DNA of 39,358 nucleotides from an uncultured Blautia sp. Lineage in GTDB: Bacteria > Bacillota > Clostridia > Lachnospirales > Lachnospiraceae. The stretch spans positions 1 to 39,358 of the forward strand of contig NZ_CALFLA010000019.1 in the NCBI RefSeq assembly GCF_937880195.1, in the 5' to 3' direction. The translations under genes and the position numbers were made by a program. Below are positions 15,125 to 24,855 of the stretch, piece after piece. Within the stretch, counting starts at the first letter, position 1; every line of letters starts with the position of its first letter. The notes below the pieces were generated by a model. That model did not search any database. It worked only from the letters and a program-made list of their open reading frames with translations, and had not been told where the DNA came from.

Positions 15125-16978
15125 ATGCAAAATTTTTTACCAGTAAATGCGCAGGAAATGAAAGAGCGTGGTTGGGATCAGGTTGACTTTGTCTATGTTA
15201 CAGGAGACGCCTACATTGACCATTCTTCATTTGGCGCAGCCATTATCAGCCGTCTTCTGGAAAGCAGAGGATTTCGTATTGGAATCATCCCGCAGCCGGA
15301 CTGGCGCAAAAAAGAAAGTATCCAGGTGTTTGGGGAACCGCGCCTGGGTTTTCTTGTGACAGCGGGAAACATGGACTCCATGGTAAACCATTATACCGTA
15401 TCAAAAAAACACCGTCACAAAGATTCCTATTCTCCCGGTGGCAAAATGGGGCTCAGGCCAGATATGCCTACCATCGTATACAGCAATCTGATCCGTCAGA
15501 CCTACAAGCATACCCCGATTATCCTTGGAGGGATCGAAGCCAGTTTACGACGGCTTTCCCACTATGATTATTGGAGCAACAGGGTCAAGAGAAGCGTTCT
15601 ACTTGACTCCGGCGCAGATCTGGTTTCCTACGGAATGGGAGAACATTCCATTGTAGAAATTGCCGAAGCGCTGGAAAGCGGGATCCCAATTGAAGAAATC
15701 ACTTATATTCCCGGAACGGTTTATAAAAGCAAAACTCTGGAACGGGCCTTTGAACCAATTCTGCTGCCGTCTTTTGAAAAAGTCCAGACAGACAAAAAAG
15801 CATATGCTGACAGCTTTGCCGTACAATACAAAAACACAGATCCCTTTACTGGGAAACCTCTTGCCGAATCTTACGGAAACAGAGGATATGTGATTCAGAA
15901 TCCTCCGGCAAAGCCCCTAAGCCAGCAGGAAATGGATGACGTATATGATCTTCCCTACACAGGCAGATATCATCCCATGTATGACAGCCAGGGAGGGGTT
16001 CCGGCTCTTGAAGAAGTCCGTTTCAGCCTGACAAGCAACCGGGGCTGTTTCGGAGGCTGCAGTTTTTGCGCTCTGACCTTTCATCAGGGACGGATACTGC
16101 AGACAAGAAGTCATGAATCAATCATCAAAGAAGCAAAACATATGACAGAGGATCCTGCTTTTAAAGGGTATATTCATGACGTAGGCGGTCCAACTGCCGA
16201 CTTCAGGCAGCCCTCCTGCCAAAAACAAACCACAAAGGGCGTCTGTGCCAACAGACAGTGCCTTTTTCCCAAGCCCTGTCCTAATCTGACTGCAGATCAC
16301 AGCGATTATATATCTCTCCTAAAAAAATTACGGAATATTCCAAAGGTAAAAAAAGTCTTTATCCGTTCTGGAGTACGCTTTGATTATGTAATGGCTGATA
16401 AAAACAAGGCTTTTTTAAGAGAGCTTGTTTCTCATCATATCAGCGGACAGCTCCGCGTTGCGCCAGAGCATGTATCGGACAAGGTATTGTATTATATGGG
16501 AAAGCCTTCCCATTCTGTATATGAATCTTTTCTTAGGGCCTACGAAAAAGAAAACCAGCGTACCGGACAGAAGCAGTATGCTGTTCCTTATTTTATGTCT
16601 TCGCATCCTGGCTGTACCATGAAGGAAGCTGTGAAGCTGGCAGAATATGTCCGTGATCTTGGATTTACCCCGGAACAGGTGCAGGATTTTTATCCTACGC
16701 CTTCCACATTGTCTACCTGTATGTATTATACCGGCATTCATCCACTTACTGGAGAAAAGGTTTATGTACCAAAAGATCCTCATGAAAAATCCATCCAGAG
16801 AGCGCTGATGCAATATAAAAATCCCGCTAACCGCGCCCTGGTTCTGGAGGGGCTGAAAACAGCCGGACGAATGGATCTTGTAGGCTTTGGACCCAAATGC
16901 CTGATACGGCCAACTGATCCATCCCGTAAGCCTGTAAAAAAAACCATTCGTAATACACATCAAAAAAAGAAGAAATAA
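15125..16978 (+). CDS. YgiQ family radical SAM protein
   Basis: A 617-residue protein of the UPF0313/YgiQ family. An N-terminal cobalamin-binding-like domain contains GDAYIDHSSFG and IILGGIEASLRR. The radical SAM site is CFGGCSFCALTFHQGR (C-x3-C-x2-C) near residue 310. The family-specific HPGCTMKEAVKLAEY and QDFYPTPSTLSTCMYYTG follow, and the basic tail (RKPVKKTIRNTHQKKKK) is the short disordered end often seen. Its substrate is unknown. AGGAG overlaps the stop of the alarmone synthetase gene, so translation is coupled. It is the second gene of the operon. Confidence 0.94.
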   Translation: MQNFLPVNAQEMKERGWDQVDFVYVTGDAYIDHSSFGAAIISRLLESRGFRIGIIPQPDWRKKESIQVFGEPRLGFLVTAGNMDSMVNHYTVSKKHRHKDSYSPGGKMGLRPDMPTIVYSNLIRQTYKHTPIILGGIEASLRRLSHYDYWSNRVKRSVLLDSGADLVSYGMGEHSIVEIAEALESGIPIEEITYIPGTVYKSKTLERAFEPILLPSFEKVQTDKKAYADSFAVQYKNTDPFTGKPLAESYGNRGYVIQNPPAKPLSQQEMDDVYDLPYTGRYHPMYDSQGGVPALEEVRFSLTSNRGCFGGCSFCALTFHQGRILQTRSHESIIKEAKHMTEDPAFKGYIHDVGGPTADFRQPSCQKQTTKGVCANRQCLFPKPCPNLTADHSDYISLLKKLRNIPKVKKVFIRSGVRFDYVMADKNKAFLRELVSHHISGQLRVAPEHVSDKVLYYMGKPSHSVYESFLRAYEKENQRTGQKQYAVPYFMSSHPGCTMKEAVKLAEYVRDLGFTPEQVQDFYPTPSTLSTCMYYTGIHPLTGEKVYVPKDPHEKSIQRALMQYKNPANRALVLEGLKTAGRMDLVGFGPKCLIRPTDPSRKPVKKTIRNTHQKKKK

Positions 16979-16994
16979 CTGCAAGGAGAATCGA

Positions 16995-17618
16995 ATGAGC
17001 AAAACAAAAACGGGCAGATCTGCCCGAAAAGGAGAATTCGGCTATATTGCTGCCGAAAAAAAGAGAAAGCTGCTCCTTACTGCAATTTTATTTGCAGTAC
17101 CGCTTTTCATTTTTTTTACTGCACTGATCTATTTCAAAACAAGGCTGACCATCTGGACTGTAATCACTGTGGTAGGCTGTCTTCCTGCATGTAAAATGCT
17201 TGTCAATCTTATCATGCTGTTTCGAAGTCCTTCTCTTGATCAGGAAACATATCAAAAGATTGCAGATCACGCGGGAGAACTTGTGATGTCATATGAAATG
17301 TATATGACTTTTTACGAGAAAAGCGCCTTTATTGACGCTTTTGCGATCTGCGGAAATCTGGTTGTAGGATACAGCAGCGACCCTAAGATTGACGCTGCTT
17401 TTATGGAAGCAGAAGCCCAAAAGATCTTAAAAGGAAACGGATACCGTACTACAGTAAAGATCTTTACTGATCTGAAGCCTTTCCTGGATAGATTAGCCAC
17501 TATGAACGAACACAGGGAATCTCTGGAAGAGGGGATTAAATTCCGTCCTGACGAACGGTATCCTGATCTTAACCGTAACCAGCTGATCCGTCATACCATT
17601 CTGGCAATCTGCCTGTAG
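16995..17618 (+). CDS. Membrane protein of unknown function
   Basis: A 207-residue protein with a basic N-terminus (MSKTKTGRSARKGEFGYIAAEKKRK) and two adjacent membrane segments, about residues 26-47 and 51-76. The remaining 130 residues are soluble, probably cytoplasmic, with mixed helix and strand. I do not recognise the family; no catalytic motif is visible. AAGGAG lies 8 nt upstream. It lies between the YgiQ gene (16 nt) and the pseudouridine synthase gene (7 nt) in one operon and looks co-translated. A role in RNA modification is possible only by position. Confidence 0.75.
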   Translation: MSKTKTGRSARKGEFGYIAAEKKRKLLLTAILFAVPLFIFFTALIYFKTRLTIWTVITVVGCLPACKMLVNLIMLFRSPSLDQETYQKIADHAGELVMSYEMYMTFYEKSAFIDAFAICGNLVVGYSSDPKIDAAFMEAEAQKILKGNGYRTTVKIFTDLKPFLDRLATMNEHRESLEEGIKFRPDERYPDLNRNQLIRHTILAICL

Positions 17619-17625
17619 GTGAAAT

Positions 17626-18618
17626 ATGAAACAGTTTACAATCCGTCCCAACGAAGCGGGACAGCGGTTTGACAAATATCTCAGTAAGCTTCTGAAGGAA
17701 GCTCCAAAGAGTTTTTTATATAAAATGCTTCGCAAAAAAAATATTACCTTAAATAATAAAAAAGCAACAGGCAGCGAAAAGCTGAAAGAGGGCGATGAAA
17801 TACGGATTTTCTTAAGTGATGAAACCTACGAAAAATTCAGCAAGGAAGAAGCGGCTCCACGGGCAGCTACCTCTCTTTCCATCATTTATGAAGACAGGGA
17901 TATTCTTCTTATCAATAAGCCCCGGGGAATGCTTTCCCAGCCTGACGATACAGGCGAGCCGTCCCTGGTAGAATATGTAACCGGATATCTTCTTAAAACA
18001 GGTCAAATAACAGAAGAAGAGCTTCGTACCTTTCATCCTTCTGTCTGCAACCGTCTTGACAAAAATACAAGCGGTATCATCGCAGCAGGAAAAAGTCTGA
18101 CCGGACTTCAGGAGCTTTCTGCACTTTTTCATGACAGGACCATACATAAGGATTATCTTTGTATTGTAAAAGGAGTTCTGAATGACAAACAGCATATCCG
18201 AGGTTTCCTGAAAAAAGATCAAAAGAAGAATCAGGTAACCGTTTCAAAAGAAAAGACGCCGGACGCCAAACCTATAGAAACCATTTATACGCCTCTGGGC
18301 AATAACGGAAACGTCACTCTTTTAAAAGTAAGACTTGTAACTGGACGTACCCACCAGATCCGCGCACATCTTGCAGCAGAAGGACACCCTCTTATGGGAG
18401 ACAGCAAATACGGTTCCTCTGCTTTTAACAGATCCTGCCGTGAAAAATACGGGCTGAAACATCAGCTTCTTCACGCTTACTGCCTGAGTTTTCCAAAGGA
18501 TACCGGAAATCTTATTTCCGTTTCCCAAAAGCGCTTTCTGGCAGAGCCGCCCAGGCTTTTTTATCATATCATCAAAGAAGAACAGTTAGAGGAGAGTTAT
18601 CATGAAAATCTGGAATGA
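17626..18618 (+). CDS. RluA family pseudouridine synthase
   Basis: A 330-residue protein. Residues 1-65 are an S4 RNA-binding domain (FDKYLSKLLKEAPKSFLYKMLRKKNITLNNKK). The catalytic RluA domain has CNRLDKNTSGIIAAGKS, with the catalytic aspartate about residue 144, then TGRTHQIRAHLAAEGHPLMGD. It isomerises uridine in rRNA or tRNA; in this family rluB/C/D-type target cannot be told from sequence. The 3' end overlaps the signal peptidase gene by 17 nt, and the ribosome binding site of that gene (GAGGAG) is inside this one. Confidence 0.93.
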   Translation: MKQFTIRPNEAGQRFDKYLSKLLKEAPKSFLYKMLRKKNITLNNKKATGSEKLKEGDEIRIFLSDETYEKFSKEEAAPRAATSLSIIYEDRDILLINKPRGMLSQPDDTGEPSLVEYVTGYLLKTGQITEEELRTFHPSVCNRLDKNTSGIIAAGKSLTGLQELSALFHDRTIHKDYLCIVKGVLNDKQHIRGFLKKDQKKNQVTVSKEKTPDAKPIETIYTPLGNNGNVTLLKVRLVTGRTHQIRAHLAAEGHPLMGDSKYGSSAFNRSCREKYGLKHQLLHAYCLSFPKDTGNLISVSQKRFLAEPPRLFYHIIKEEQLEESYHENLE

Positions 18619-19159
18619 AATCTGGGATTATGTAAAAATGATCGTTATTGTAGTTGTGGTGGTCCTTTTTGTAAATAATTTTGTACTGATCAATGCAAAG
18701 ATCCCTTCCGAATCTATGGAAAAAACAATTATGACAGGAGACAGAGTATTTGGTTTCCGTCTTGCCTATGGAATCAACGCCAATATTTTCGGCAATCAGA
18801 TTTCCAAAAAAATGAAAGATCCTGAACGTTTTGATATTATTATCTTTAAATATCCAGACGATGAAAGCCAGCTTTTTATCAAACGTCTTATCGGACTGCC
18901 TGGTGAAACAGTGGAGATCCGTGACGGAAAAGTATACATAAACGGTTCCAGCGAACCGCTGGACGACAGTTTTGTACCGGAAACACCAAAAGGAAATTAC
19001 GGACCCTATGTGGTTCCTGAGGATTCCTACTTTATGCTTGGCGACAACCGCGAAAACTCCAGAGATTCCAGATTTTGGGACAACACCTTTGTGACCTTTG
19101 ACGAAATTGTAGGAAAAGCTGTTGTACGCTACTTCCCATCCATTAAGCTGCTGAAATAG
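18602..19159 (+). CDS. lepB: Signal peptidase I
   Basis: A 185-residue type I signal peptidase of the Gram-positive short type. One N-terminal membrane segment (about residues 11-30) is followed by box B with the nucleophile in SESMEKTIMTGD (Ser about 37), the general-base lysine in FIKRLIGLPGE (about 94) and box E GDNRENSRDSR. It cuts signal peptides from exported proteins on the outer face of the membrane. Start ATG 18602 lies inside the end of the pseudouridine synthase gene. The recU gene follows after 10 nt. Confidence 0.95.
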   Translation: MKIWNEIWDYVKMIVIVVVVVLFVNNFVLINAKIPSESMEKTIMTGDRVFGFRLAYGINANIFGNQISKKMKDPERFDIIIFKYPDDESQLFIKRLIGLPGETVEIRDGKVYINGSSEPLDDSFVPETPKGNYGPYVVPEDSYFMLGDNRENSRDSRFWDNTFVTFDEIVGKAVVRYFPSIKLLK

Positions 19160-19169
19160 GAGAACCGAC

Positions 19170-19700
19170 ATGGCATGGGCAAGCAGAGGGCTTCGCGGCT
19201 CCACATTGGAGGAACTTGTAAACCGCACAAACGAACAATACAGGGAAAAAGGTCTGGCATTGATCCAGAAAATCCCAACACCTATTACACCGATCCGCAT
19301 AGATAAAGAACATCATCAAATAACACTGGCTTATTTTGAGCAAAAAAGTACTGTGGATTATATCGGCGCTGTACAGGGAATCCCTGTCTGCTTTGACGCA
19401 AAGGAGTGCAGCACATCTACCTTTCCCCTAAGCAATATCCACCCTCATCAGGTGTCTTTTATGAAAGCATTTGAAAAACAGGGAGGGGTCGCATTCTTTC
19501 TGATTTTTTTCAGCAGTTTTGACCTTTTTTATTATCTTCCTCTCCGTGATCTCCTAGTATTCTGGGATAGAATGGAAGCAGGAGGAAGAAAAAGTTTCCG
19601 CAGGGAAGAGCTGAAAGAGTGTTTTTATCTTCCCACTCAGGGAGGATTTTTTGTCCCCTATCTGGAAGGGATGAAAACAGACCTGAATTTACGGGATTGA
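19170..19700 (+). CDS. recU: Holliday junction resolvase RecU
   Basis: A 176-residue protein of the RecU family of Firmicutes. It has the metal-binding nuclease core KSTVDYIGAVQGIPVCFDAKE (residues about 50-71) and the tail with ISNIHPHQVSFMK-type sequence, here SNIHPHQVSFMKAF. The end SFRREELKE...YLEGM is usual. RecU cuts Holliday junctions in recombination and also binds RecA. It overlaps no gene at the 5' end; its TGA stop (19698-19700) lies within the -35 box of the his promoter. It is the last gene of the operon that starts with the alarmone synthetase. Confidence 0.95.
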   Translation: MAWASRGLRGSTLEELVNRTNEQYREKGLALIQKIPTPITPIRIDKEHHQITLAYFEQKSTVDYIGAVQGIPVCFDAKECSTSTFPLSNIHPHQVSFMKAFEKQGGVAFFLIFFSSFDLFYYLPLRDLLVFWDRMEAGGRKSFRREELKECFYLPTQGGFFVPYLEGMKTDLNLRD

Positions 19701-19725
19701 CAAGTCTTCTTTTATCTACTATAAT
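19697..19725 (+). promoter_or_regulatory. Perfect consensus promoter of the his operon
   Basis: TTGACA (19697-19702), a 17-nt spacer and TATAAT (19720-19725): no mismatch to the sigma-A consensus. The -35 box includes the recU stop codon. The leader to hisZ is only about 55 nt, too short for a T-box or a long attenuator, so regulation is not visible there. Confidence 0.8.
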
Positions 19726-19787
19726 TTTGTTATTTCATATAGTAGCATGGTAGCGGATTAAAGTGTTGCTTTGAGGAGGATCATTTT

Positions 19788-20903
19788 ATGCAGAAAATCT
19801 TTCACACACCGGAAGGCGTCCGGGATATCTACAGCCGGGAGTGCGCTCAGAAACACCAGCTTACAGACCGAATCCGCCAGGTTTTTCAGGGATATGGATA
19901 TGAAGAGATCGAAACGCCTACCTTTGAATATTTTGAAGTGTTCAGCAGGGAAGTAGGAACGGTTTCTTCACGGGAACTGTATAAATTCTTTGACAGAGAA
20001 GGCAATACTCTGGTACTGCGTCCAGATTTTACCCCTTCTGTTTCCAGAGCCTGCGCCACCTATTTCTCACCAGATCAGGACACAGTGACTCTTTTTTATA
20101 CAGGCCAGACTTTTGTCAACAGTTCCAGTTATCAGGGACGGCTAAAGGAAACCACCCAGATGGGTGTGGAGCGTATTGGAGACGATTCCCCGGAAGCAGA
20201 CGCAGAGCTTCTTGCCATGACCATTGAATCTCTTCTTTCTTCTGGATTGAGAGAATTTCAGGTCAGCCTGGGTCAGGTGGATTATTTTAAATCCCTTCTT
20301 GTGGAAGCAGGACTTGACGAGGAAGCAGAAGAGCATCTTCGTTCTCTGATTTCCGAGAAGAATTATTTCGGCGTGGAAGAACTGGTAAGCAGACAGAATC
20401 TCCCCCCGGAGCTTTCCAGAACTTTCCAGGAGCTGCCTCACCTTTTTGGCGGAATTGAAATTCTAAAAAAGGCAAACTCTCTTACTAAAAATCCTTCTGC
20501 CGCACAGGCTGTAAAACGTCTGGAACATATTTACGAGATCATGAAGCTTTACGGATATGAAAAATATATCAGCTTTGACTTTGGAATGGTCAGCAAAATC
20601 CAGTATTATACAGGAATTATTTTTCAGGCTTATACTTACGGATCAGGAGAACCTCTTGTAAAAGGAGGACGTTATAATGAACTCTTAAAGCATTTTGGAA
20701 CTCCGGCTCCCTCTATTGGATTTGTGATCGTAGTAGACAGTCTGCTTACAGCTCTGTCTCGTCAGAAGATCGAAACCTTCTGTGAGGAAGCTCCCTATGT
20801 CCTCACCTATACAGAAGAAACAATGGAAGAAGCAGTAGTAAAGGCACAGCGGCTTAGAAAAGAAGGCAGACGGGTTGCTCTGCGGAAAATAAAGGAGGGC
20901 TGA
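19788..20903 (+). CDS. hisZ: ATP phosphoribosyltransferase regulatory subunit HisZ
   Basis: A 371-residue paralogue of histidyl-tRNA synthetase catalytic core. It begins with [16 protein letters not shown] and has [12 protein letters not shown] (motif 1 like), [13 protein letters not shown] (motif 2), and a late [19 protein letters not shown] (motif 3 like). HisZ lacks tRNA charging ability and joins the short HisG to form the active, histidine-sensitive enzyme. It is directly followed by hisG (4 nt), as required. Its C-terminus is short (ends [10 protein letters not shown]), fitting HisZ, which lacks the full anticodon-binding domain. GAGGAGG lies 8 nt before the start. Confidence 0.94.
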   Translation: MQKIFHTPEGVRDIYSRECAQKHQLTDRIRQVFQGYGYEEIETPTFEYFEVFSREVGTVSSRELYKFFDREGNTLVLRPDFTPSVSRACATYFSPDQDTVTLFYTGQTFVNSSSYQGRLKETTQMGVERIGDDSPEADAELLAMTIESLLSSGLREFQVSLGQVDYFKSLLVEAGLDEEAEEHLRSLISEKNYFGVEELVSRQNLPPELSRTFQELPHLFGGIEILKKANSLTKNPSAAQAVKRLEHIYEIMKLYGYEKYISFDFGMVSKIQYYTGIIFQAYTYGSGEPLVKGGRYNELLKHFGTPAPSIGFVIVVDSLLTALSRQKIETFCEEAPYVLTYTEETMEEAVVKAQRLRKEGRRVALRKIKEG

Positions 20904-20907
20904 TAAG

Positions 20908-21543
20908 ATGAGAGATCTGACAATAGCTCTGACAAAAGGACGGCTTGCCCAGAAAACTCTTGATATATTCGAAAAAATAGGCGTCACCTGTGAGGAGATC
21001 CGGGATAAAAATTCACGAAAGCTTATTTTTGTCAACGAGGATCTGAGACTTAAGTTTTTTCTTGCAAAAGGGCCTGACGTTCCTACTTATGTAGAGTATG
21101 GAGCCGCCGATATCGGAATCACAGGAAAGGACACCATTCTGGAAGAAGGACGTAAGCTTTATGAGGTAATGGATCTTGGATTCGGAGCCTGCCGCATGTG
21201 CGTCTGCGGACCAGAAAGCGCCAAAGAGCTTCTTCATAATAATCAGCTGATCCGTGTCGCCACCAAATATCCCAATATTGCAAAAGACTATTTTTACAAT
21301 AAAAAACATCAGACTGTTGAAATCATTAAACTAAACGGCTCTATCGAACTTGCTCCCATTGTAGGCCTTTCAGAAGTGATCGTTGATATTGTGGAAACAG
21401 GAAGCACTCTGAAAGAAAACGGATTAAAGGTACTGGAAGAAGTATGCCCGCTGTCTGCAAGGATGATCGTCAATCAGGTCAGTATGAAAATGGAGGATGA
21501 GAGGATCCGAAAACTGATCAGTAATCTCAGAGGCGTATTATAA
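20908..21543 (+). CDS. hisG: ATP phosphoribosyltransferase, short form
   Basis: A 211-residue HisG of the short type (HisG_S), which has only the two catalytic domains and depends on HisZ. Visible motifs are [13 protein letters not shown] at the N-terminus, [16 protein letters not shown], and the phosphoribosyl loop [27 protein letters not shown]. It adds phosphoribose to ATP, the first and feedback-controlled step of histidine synthesis. GGAGGG inside hisZ serves as the binding site. Confidence 0.96.
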   Translation: MRDLTIALTKGRLAQKTLDIFEKIGVTCEEIRDKNSRKLIFVNEDLRLKFFLAKGPDVPTYVEYGAADIGITGKDTILEEGRKLYEVMDLGFGACRMCVCGPESAKELLHNNQLIRVATKYPNIAKDYFYNKKHQTVEIIKLNGSIELAPIVGLSEVIVDIVETGSTLKENGLKVLEEVCPLSARMIVNQVSMKMEDERIRKLISNLRGVL

Positions 21544-21582
21544 ATCACTGATCGTAATAAAACAGAAGGGATGGAAGAGAAT

Positions 21583-22878
21583 ATGCGGACCATAACACTT
21601 ACAAAAGAAACAACAAAAGATATTCTGGAAAATCTTCTAAAAAGAAGCCCCAATCATTATGGAAATTATGAGGCGACTGTGCGGGAAATCCTGGAGCGTG
21701 TTAAGGAAGAAGGCGACAGCGCGCTTTTTGAATATACAAAAGAGTTTGACAAAACTGAAATCACAGCAGAAACTATCCGGGTTACGGAAGAAGAAATAAA
21801 AGAAGCCTATGAGAAAACAGATCCCGCTCTTATAGATGTAATCCGCAAAGCCCTGGTAAATATCAGAAGCTACCACGAAAAGCAAAAACAGAACAGCTGG
21901 TTTACTTCCTCAGAAGAGGGAACTATGCTGGGTCAGAAAGTAACGCCTCTCCAGCGGGTAGGCGTGTATGTTCCCGGCGGAAAGGCAGTTTATCCTTCCT
22001 CTGTACTGATGAATATTGTTCCTGCAAAAACAGCAGGAGTGGATCAGATCGTAATGACTACCCCTCCGGGAAAAGACGGAAAAGTAAATCCCTCTACCCT
22101 GGTGGCTGCAAAAGAAGCAGGAGCAGACGAGATCTATAAGGCAGGAGGCGCCCAGGCCATAGGAGCCCTTGCCTATGGAACCGAAAGCATTCCCAAAGTA
22201 GATAAGATTGTGGGACCAGGCAATATTTTTGTGGCGCTTGCCAAAAAAGCCGTATACGGCCATGTAAGCATTGATTCTGTTGCCGGCCCAAGTGAAATTC
22301 TCGTCCTTGCAGACGACAGCGCCAATCCCAGATTTGTGGCGGCAGACCTTCTTTCTCAGGCAGAGCATGACGAGCTTGCTTCTGCCATACTGATCACCAC
22401 AAGCAGAGAGCTTGCAGAGAAGGTAAACCGGGAAGTAGAAGAATTTGTAAGGATCCTGTCCCGCCGGGAGATCATTCAAAAATCTCTTGATAATTTTGGC
22501 TACATCCTGCTGGCAGATACCATGGAGGATGCCATTGACGCGGCAAACGCCATTGCCTCAGAGCATATGGAAATTGTTACAAAAAATCCTTTTGAAGTCA
22601 TGATGAAGGTGAGAAATGCCGGAGCAATCTTTATCGGCGAATACAGCTCCGAGCCTCTTGGGGATTATTTTGCAGGTCCCAACCATGTTCTTCCTACCAA
22701 TGGAACCGCCAAGTTTTTTTCTCCGCTCTCTGTGGATGATTTTGTTAAAAAATCAAGCATCGTATATTATTCCAGAGAAGCCCTGAAAAAGATCCATAAA
22801 GATATTGAACAGTTTGCATCCTCAGAACAGCTTACTGCACATGCCAATTCTATTGCCGTTAGATTCGAAAATGAATAA
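21583..22878 (+). CDS. hisD: Histidinol dehydrogenase
   Basis: A 431-residue protein, normal for HisD. It oxidises histidinol to histidine in two NAD-dependent steps, with one zinc. Motifs are [19 protein letters not shown] (residues about 126-144), [26 protein letters not shown], the zinc site region [14 protein letters not shown], and the catalytic SEHMEI and [19 protein letters not shown] 21583 is preferred: the in-frame ATG at 21571 sits directly against AGAAGGG with no spacing, while 21583 has GGAAGAG plus the usual MRTITL start. Confidence 0.96.
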   Translation: MRTITLTKETTKDILENLLKRSPNHYGNYEATVREILERVKEEGDSALFEYTKEFDKTEITAETIRVTEEEIKEAYEKTDPALIDVIRKALVNIRSYHEKQKQNSWFTSSEEGTMLGQKVTPLQRVGVYVPGGKAVYPSSVLMNIVPAKTAGVDQIVMTTPPGKDGKVNPSTLVAAKEAGADEIYKAGGAQAIGALAYGTESIPKVDKIVGPGNIFVALAKKAVYGHVSIDSVAGPSEILVLADDSANPRFVAADLLSQAEHDELASAILITTSRELAEKVNREVEEFVRILSRREIIQKSLDNFGYILLADTMEDAIDAANAIASEHMEIVTKNPFEVMMKVRNAGAIFIGEYSSEPLGDYFAGPNHVLPTNGTAKFFSPLSVDDFVKKSSIVYYSREALKKIHKDIEQFASSEQLTAHANSIAVRFENE

Positions 22879-22893
22879 AAGCAGGGAGGAATT

Positions 22894-23481
22894 ATGACCA
22901 GAGACGCTTCTATTGAACGAAATACAAAAGAAACAGAAATCAAGCTGAACTTAAACCTTGACGGAACCGGCTGTTCAGACATCTGTACAGGCGTTGGATT
23001 CTTTGATCATATGCTGGATGGTTTTGCCAGACATGGGCTTTTTGATCTCTGGGTACGTGTTCACGGCGATCTTCATGTGGACGATCATCATACCATAGAA
23101 GATACAGGAATTGTACTTGGAACAGCCATCAAAAAAGCCGCAGGCAGCAAAAAAGGGATCCGCCGTTACGGAAGCGCTATTCTTCCCATGGATGAAGTTC
23201 TGGTGCTTTGCGCCCTTGATCTGTCAGGACGTCCTTATTTTTCATCAGATGCTGTATTTCAGTCAGAAAAAATCGGAGATATGTCCGCAGAAATGATAAA
23301 AGAGTTTTTTTACGCCATATCTTACAGCGCAGGAATGAATCTGCATTTTAAGGTTCTGACAAACGGAAACAGCCACCATCTTGCCGAAGCAATGTTTAAA
23401 AGTTTTGCCAAAGCTCTGGATCAGGCCGTCAGCCTTGATCCCAGAATCACTGACGTACTTTCTACAAAAGGGAGCCTTTAA
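22894..23481 (+). CDS. hisB: Imidazoleglycerol-phosphate dehydratase
   Basis: A 195-residue monofunctional HisB (no phosphatase domain). Manganese-binding histidines lie in [14 protein letters not shown] (about residue 32-45), [14 protein letters not shown] (about 66-79), and [17 protein letters not shown] in the C-terminal half. It dehydrates imidazole glycerol phosphate. AGGGAGG is 7 nt upstream, and the next gene is 23 nt downstream. Confidence 0.96.
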   Translation: MTRDASIERNTKETEIKLNLNLDGTGCSDICTGVGFFDHMLDGFARHGLFDLWVRVHGDLHVDDHHTIEDTGIVLGTAIKKAAGSKKGIRRYGSAILPMDEVLVLCALDLSGRPYFSSDAVFQSEKIGDMSAEMIKEFFYAISYSAGMNLHFKVLTNGNSHHLAEAMFKSFAKALDQAVSLDPRITDVLSTKGSL

Positions 23482-23504
23482 TCACTTACAAAAAGGAGAA
23501 TACC

Positions 23505-24788
23505 ATGGCAAATAAATTAATGATCCCCTGCCTTTATCTGCAGTCTGGAAAGGCAGTTACCGGATTCGGACAAAGAAATCTTTTTGGTAACGGAGACGTT
23601 GTAGATCTGGCCGGATTTTACAGTGACAATGGCGCGGACGAACTTCTGGTTTTTGACTTTTCCTCCGGCGATGAGGAACATGAAAAAGCCATTGGAAAAA
23701 TCAAGGAAATCTGCGCAGCTTCAGAAATCCCGGTAATGGCGGCAGGTAATATCAACCGCATGGAGGATGTGAAAAAGCTCATCTACGCCGGCTGTGCCAA
23801 AATTGCCCTTAATTTTTCCAAGCAGAACAATATAGACCTTCTGGAAGAAATGTCTAAACGTTTCGGCCAGGAAAAAATATATGTGTGTATTTCCTCCCCA
23901 GAAGAATTTATGGATCATAAAGAACTGATCGAAGCCTGTGCCGGAGGAATCCTGGCTCTTGATTATGTTCAGGATACCATAGGAAAAGTTTCTCACATGC
24001 AGTTAATCCTTCATACAGAAGAAACGCAGGAAGAAAATCTTTTCCGCCTTTTAAACAAAAAAGAAATCGGAGGACTTACAGGAGCTTTTGTCAGCAGCCT
24101 GGAAAGAAATCTTCTTATATTTAAAGAAAAATGCAGAGATTCCGGCATCTTGGTCAACACCTATGAAAGCGAAATCAAGTGGTCGGAGTTTGCGCTGAAT
24201 AAAGACGGACTGATTCCCGTTATTGTTCAGGATTATAAAACCGACGAAGTTCTTATGCTGGCTTACATGAATGAAGAGGCTTTTCACACAACGCTCCGCA
24301 CCGGAAAAATGACCTACTGGAGCCGAAGCCGCCAGGAACTGTGGACCAAGGGTCTGACTTCCGGCCATCTGCAGTATGTCAAATCTCTGACTCTGGACTG
24401 TGACAATGATACGATCCTTGCTAAAGTAGCCCAGATCGGAGCCGCCTGCCATACTGGAAACCGTACCTGCTTTTTTCAGCCGCTTATAAAAAAAGAATAT
24501 GACGATACCAATCCTCTCCGCGTGTTCCAGGATGTTTATCATGTGATCCAGGATCGCAAGGCTCACCCCAAGGAAGGTTCTTATACAAATTACCTGTTTG
24601 ATAAAGGGATTGACAAGATCCTGAAAAAGGTGGGAGAAGAATGTACCGAGATTGTCATTGCAGCCAAAAATCCAGATAAAGAAGAAATCAAATATGAAAT
24701 ATCAGATTTTCTTTATCACGTCATGGTTCTGATGGTAGAAAAAGGCGTGACCTGGGAAGAAATCACCAGAGAACTTGCCAGACGATAA
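23505..24788 (+). CDS. hisIE: HisF-like pseudoenzyme domain fused to HisIE
   Basis: A 427-residue three-part protein. Residues 1-205 are a HisA/HisF-like TIM barrel: [20 protein letters not shown] aligns with HisF, and [14 protein letters not shown] and the [13 protein letters not shown] segments match. The catalytic aspartates expected at 11 (IPCLD) and 130 (VAID) are Y11 and S130, so the barrel is probably inactive. Residues about 210-320 are phosphoribosyl-AMP cyclohydrolase: [27 protein letters not shown] and [13 protein letters not shown] (metal Cys). Residues about 335-427 are phosphoribosyl-ATP pyrophosphatase: [14 protein letters not shown] and [13 protein letters not shown]. It does steps 2 and 3 of the pathway. 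The real hisF, hisA, hisH and hisC are not in this window. Confidence 0.9.
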   Translation: MANKLMIPCLYLQSGKAVTGFGQRNLFGNGDVVDLAGFYSDNGADELLVFDFSSGDEEHEKAIGKIKEICAASEIPVMAAGNINRMEDVKKLIYAGCAKIALNFSKQNNIDLLEEMSKRFGQEKIYVCISSPEEFMDHKELIEACAGGILALDYVQDTIGKVSHMQLILHTEETQEENLFRLLNKKEIGGLTGAFVSSLERNLLIFKEKCRDSGILVNTYESEIKWSEFALNKDGLIPVIVQDYKTDEVLMLAYMNEEAFHTTLRTGKMTYWSRSRQELWTKGLTSGHLQYVKSLTLDCDNDTILAKVAQIGAACHTGNRTCFFQPLIKKEYDDTNPLRVFQDVYHVIQDRKAHPKEGSYTNYLFDKGIDKILKKVGEECTEIVIAAKNPDKEEIKYEISDFLYHVMVLMVEKGVTWEEITRELARR

Positions 24789-24806
24789 AGAAAATAAACA
24801 GGCATT

Positions 24807-24832
24807 GACCAGGGATTTCCTCTGGTCTTTTA
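24807..24832 (+). terminator. Probable terminator after the his operon
   Basis: GACCAG (24807-24812) pairs with CTGGTC (24822-24827), extended by GG/CC inside with a bulge, and is followed by TTTT. The stem is short, so it may be leaky toward the next gene. Confidence 0.5.
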
Positions 24833-24855
24833 CTGTACCTGGAAGGAGTATAGAT

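Noticed and set aside
19726..19787. T-box or His-responsive riboswitch in the his leader
   Set aside because: The leader is only about 55 nt from the promoter to hisZ and has no T-box sequence or specifier stem.
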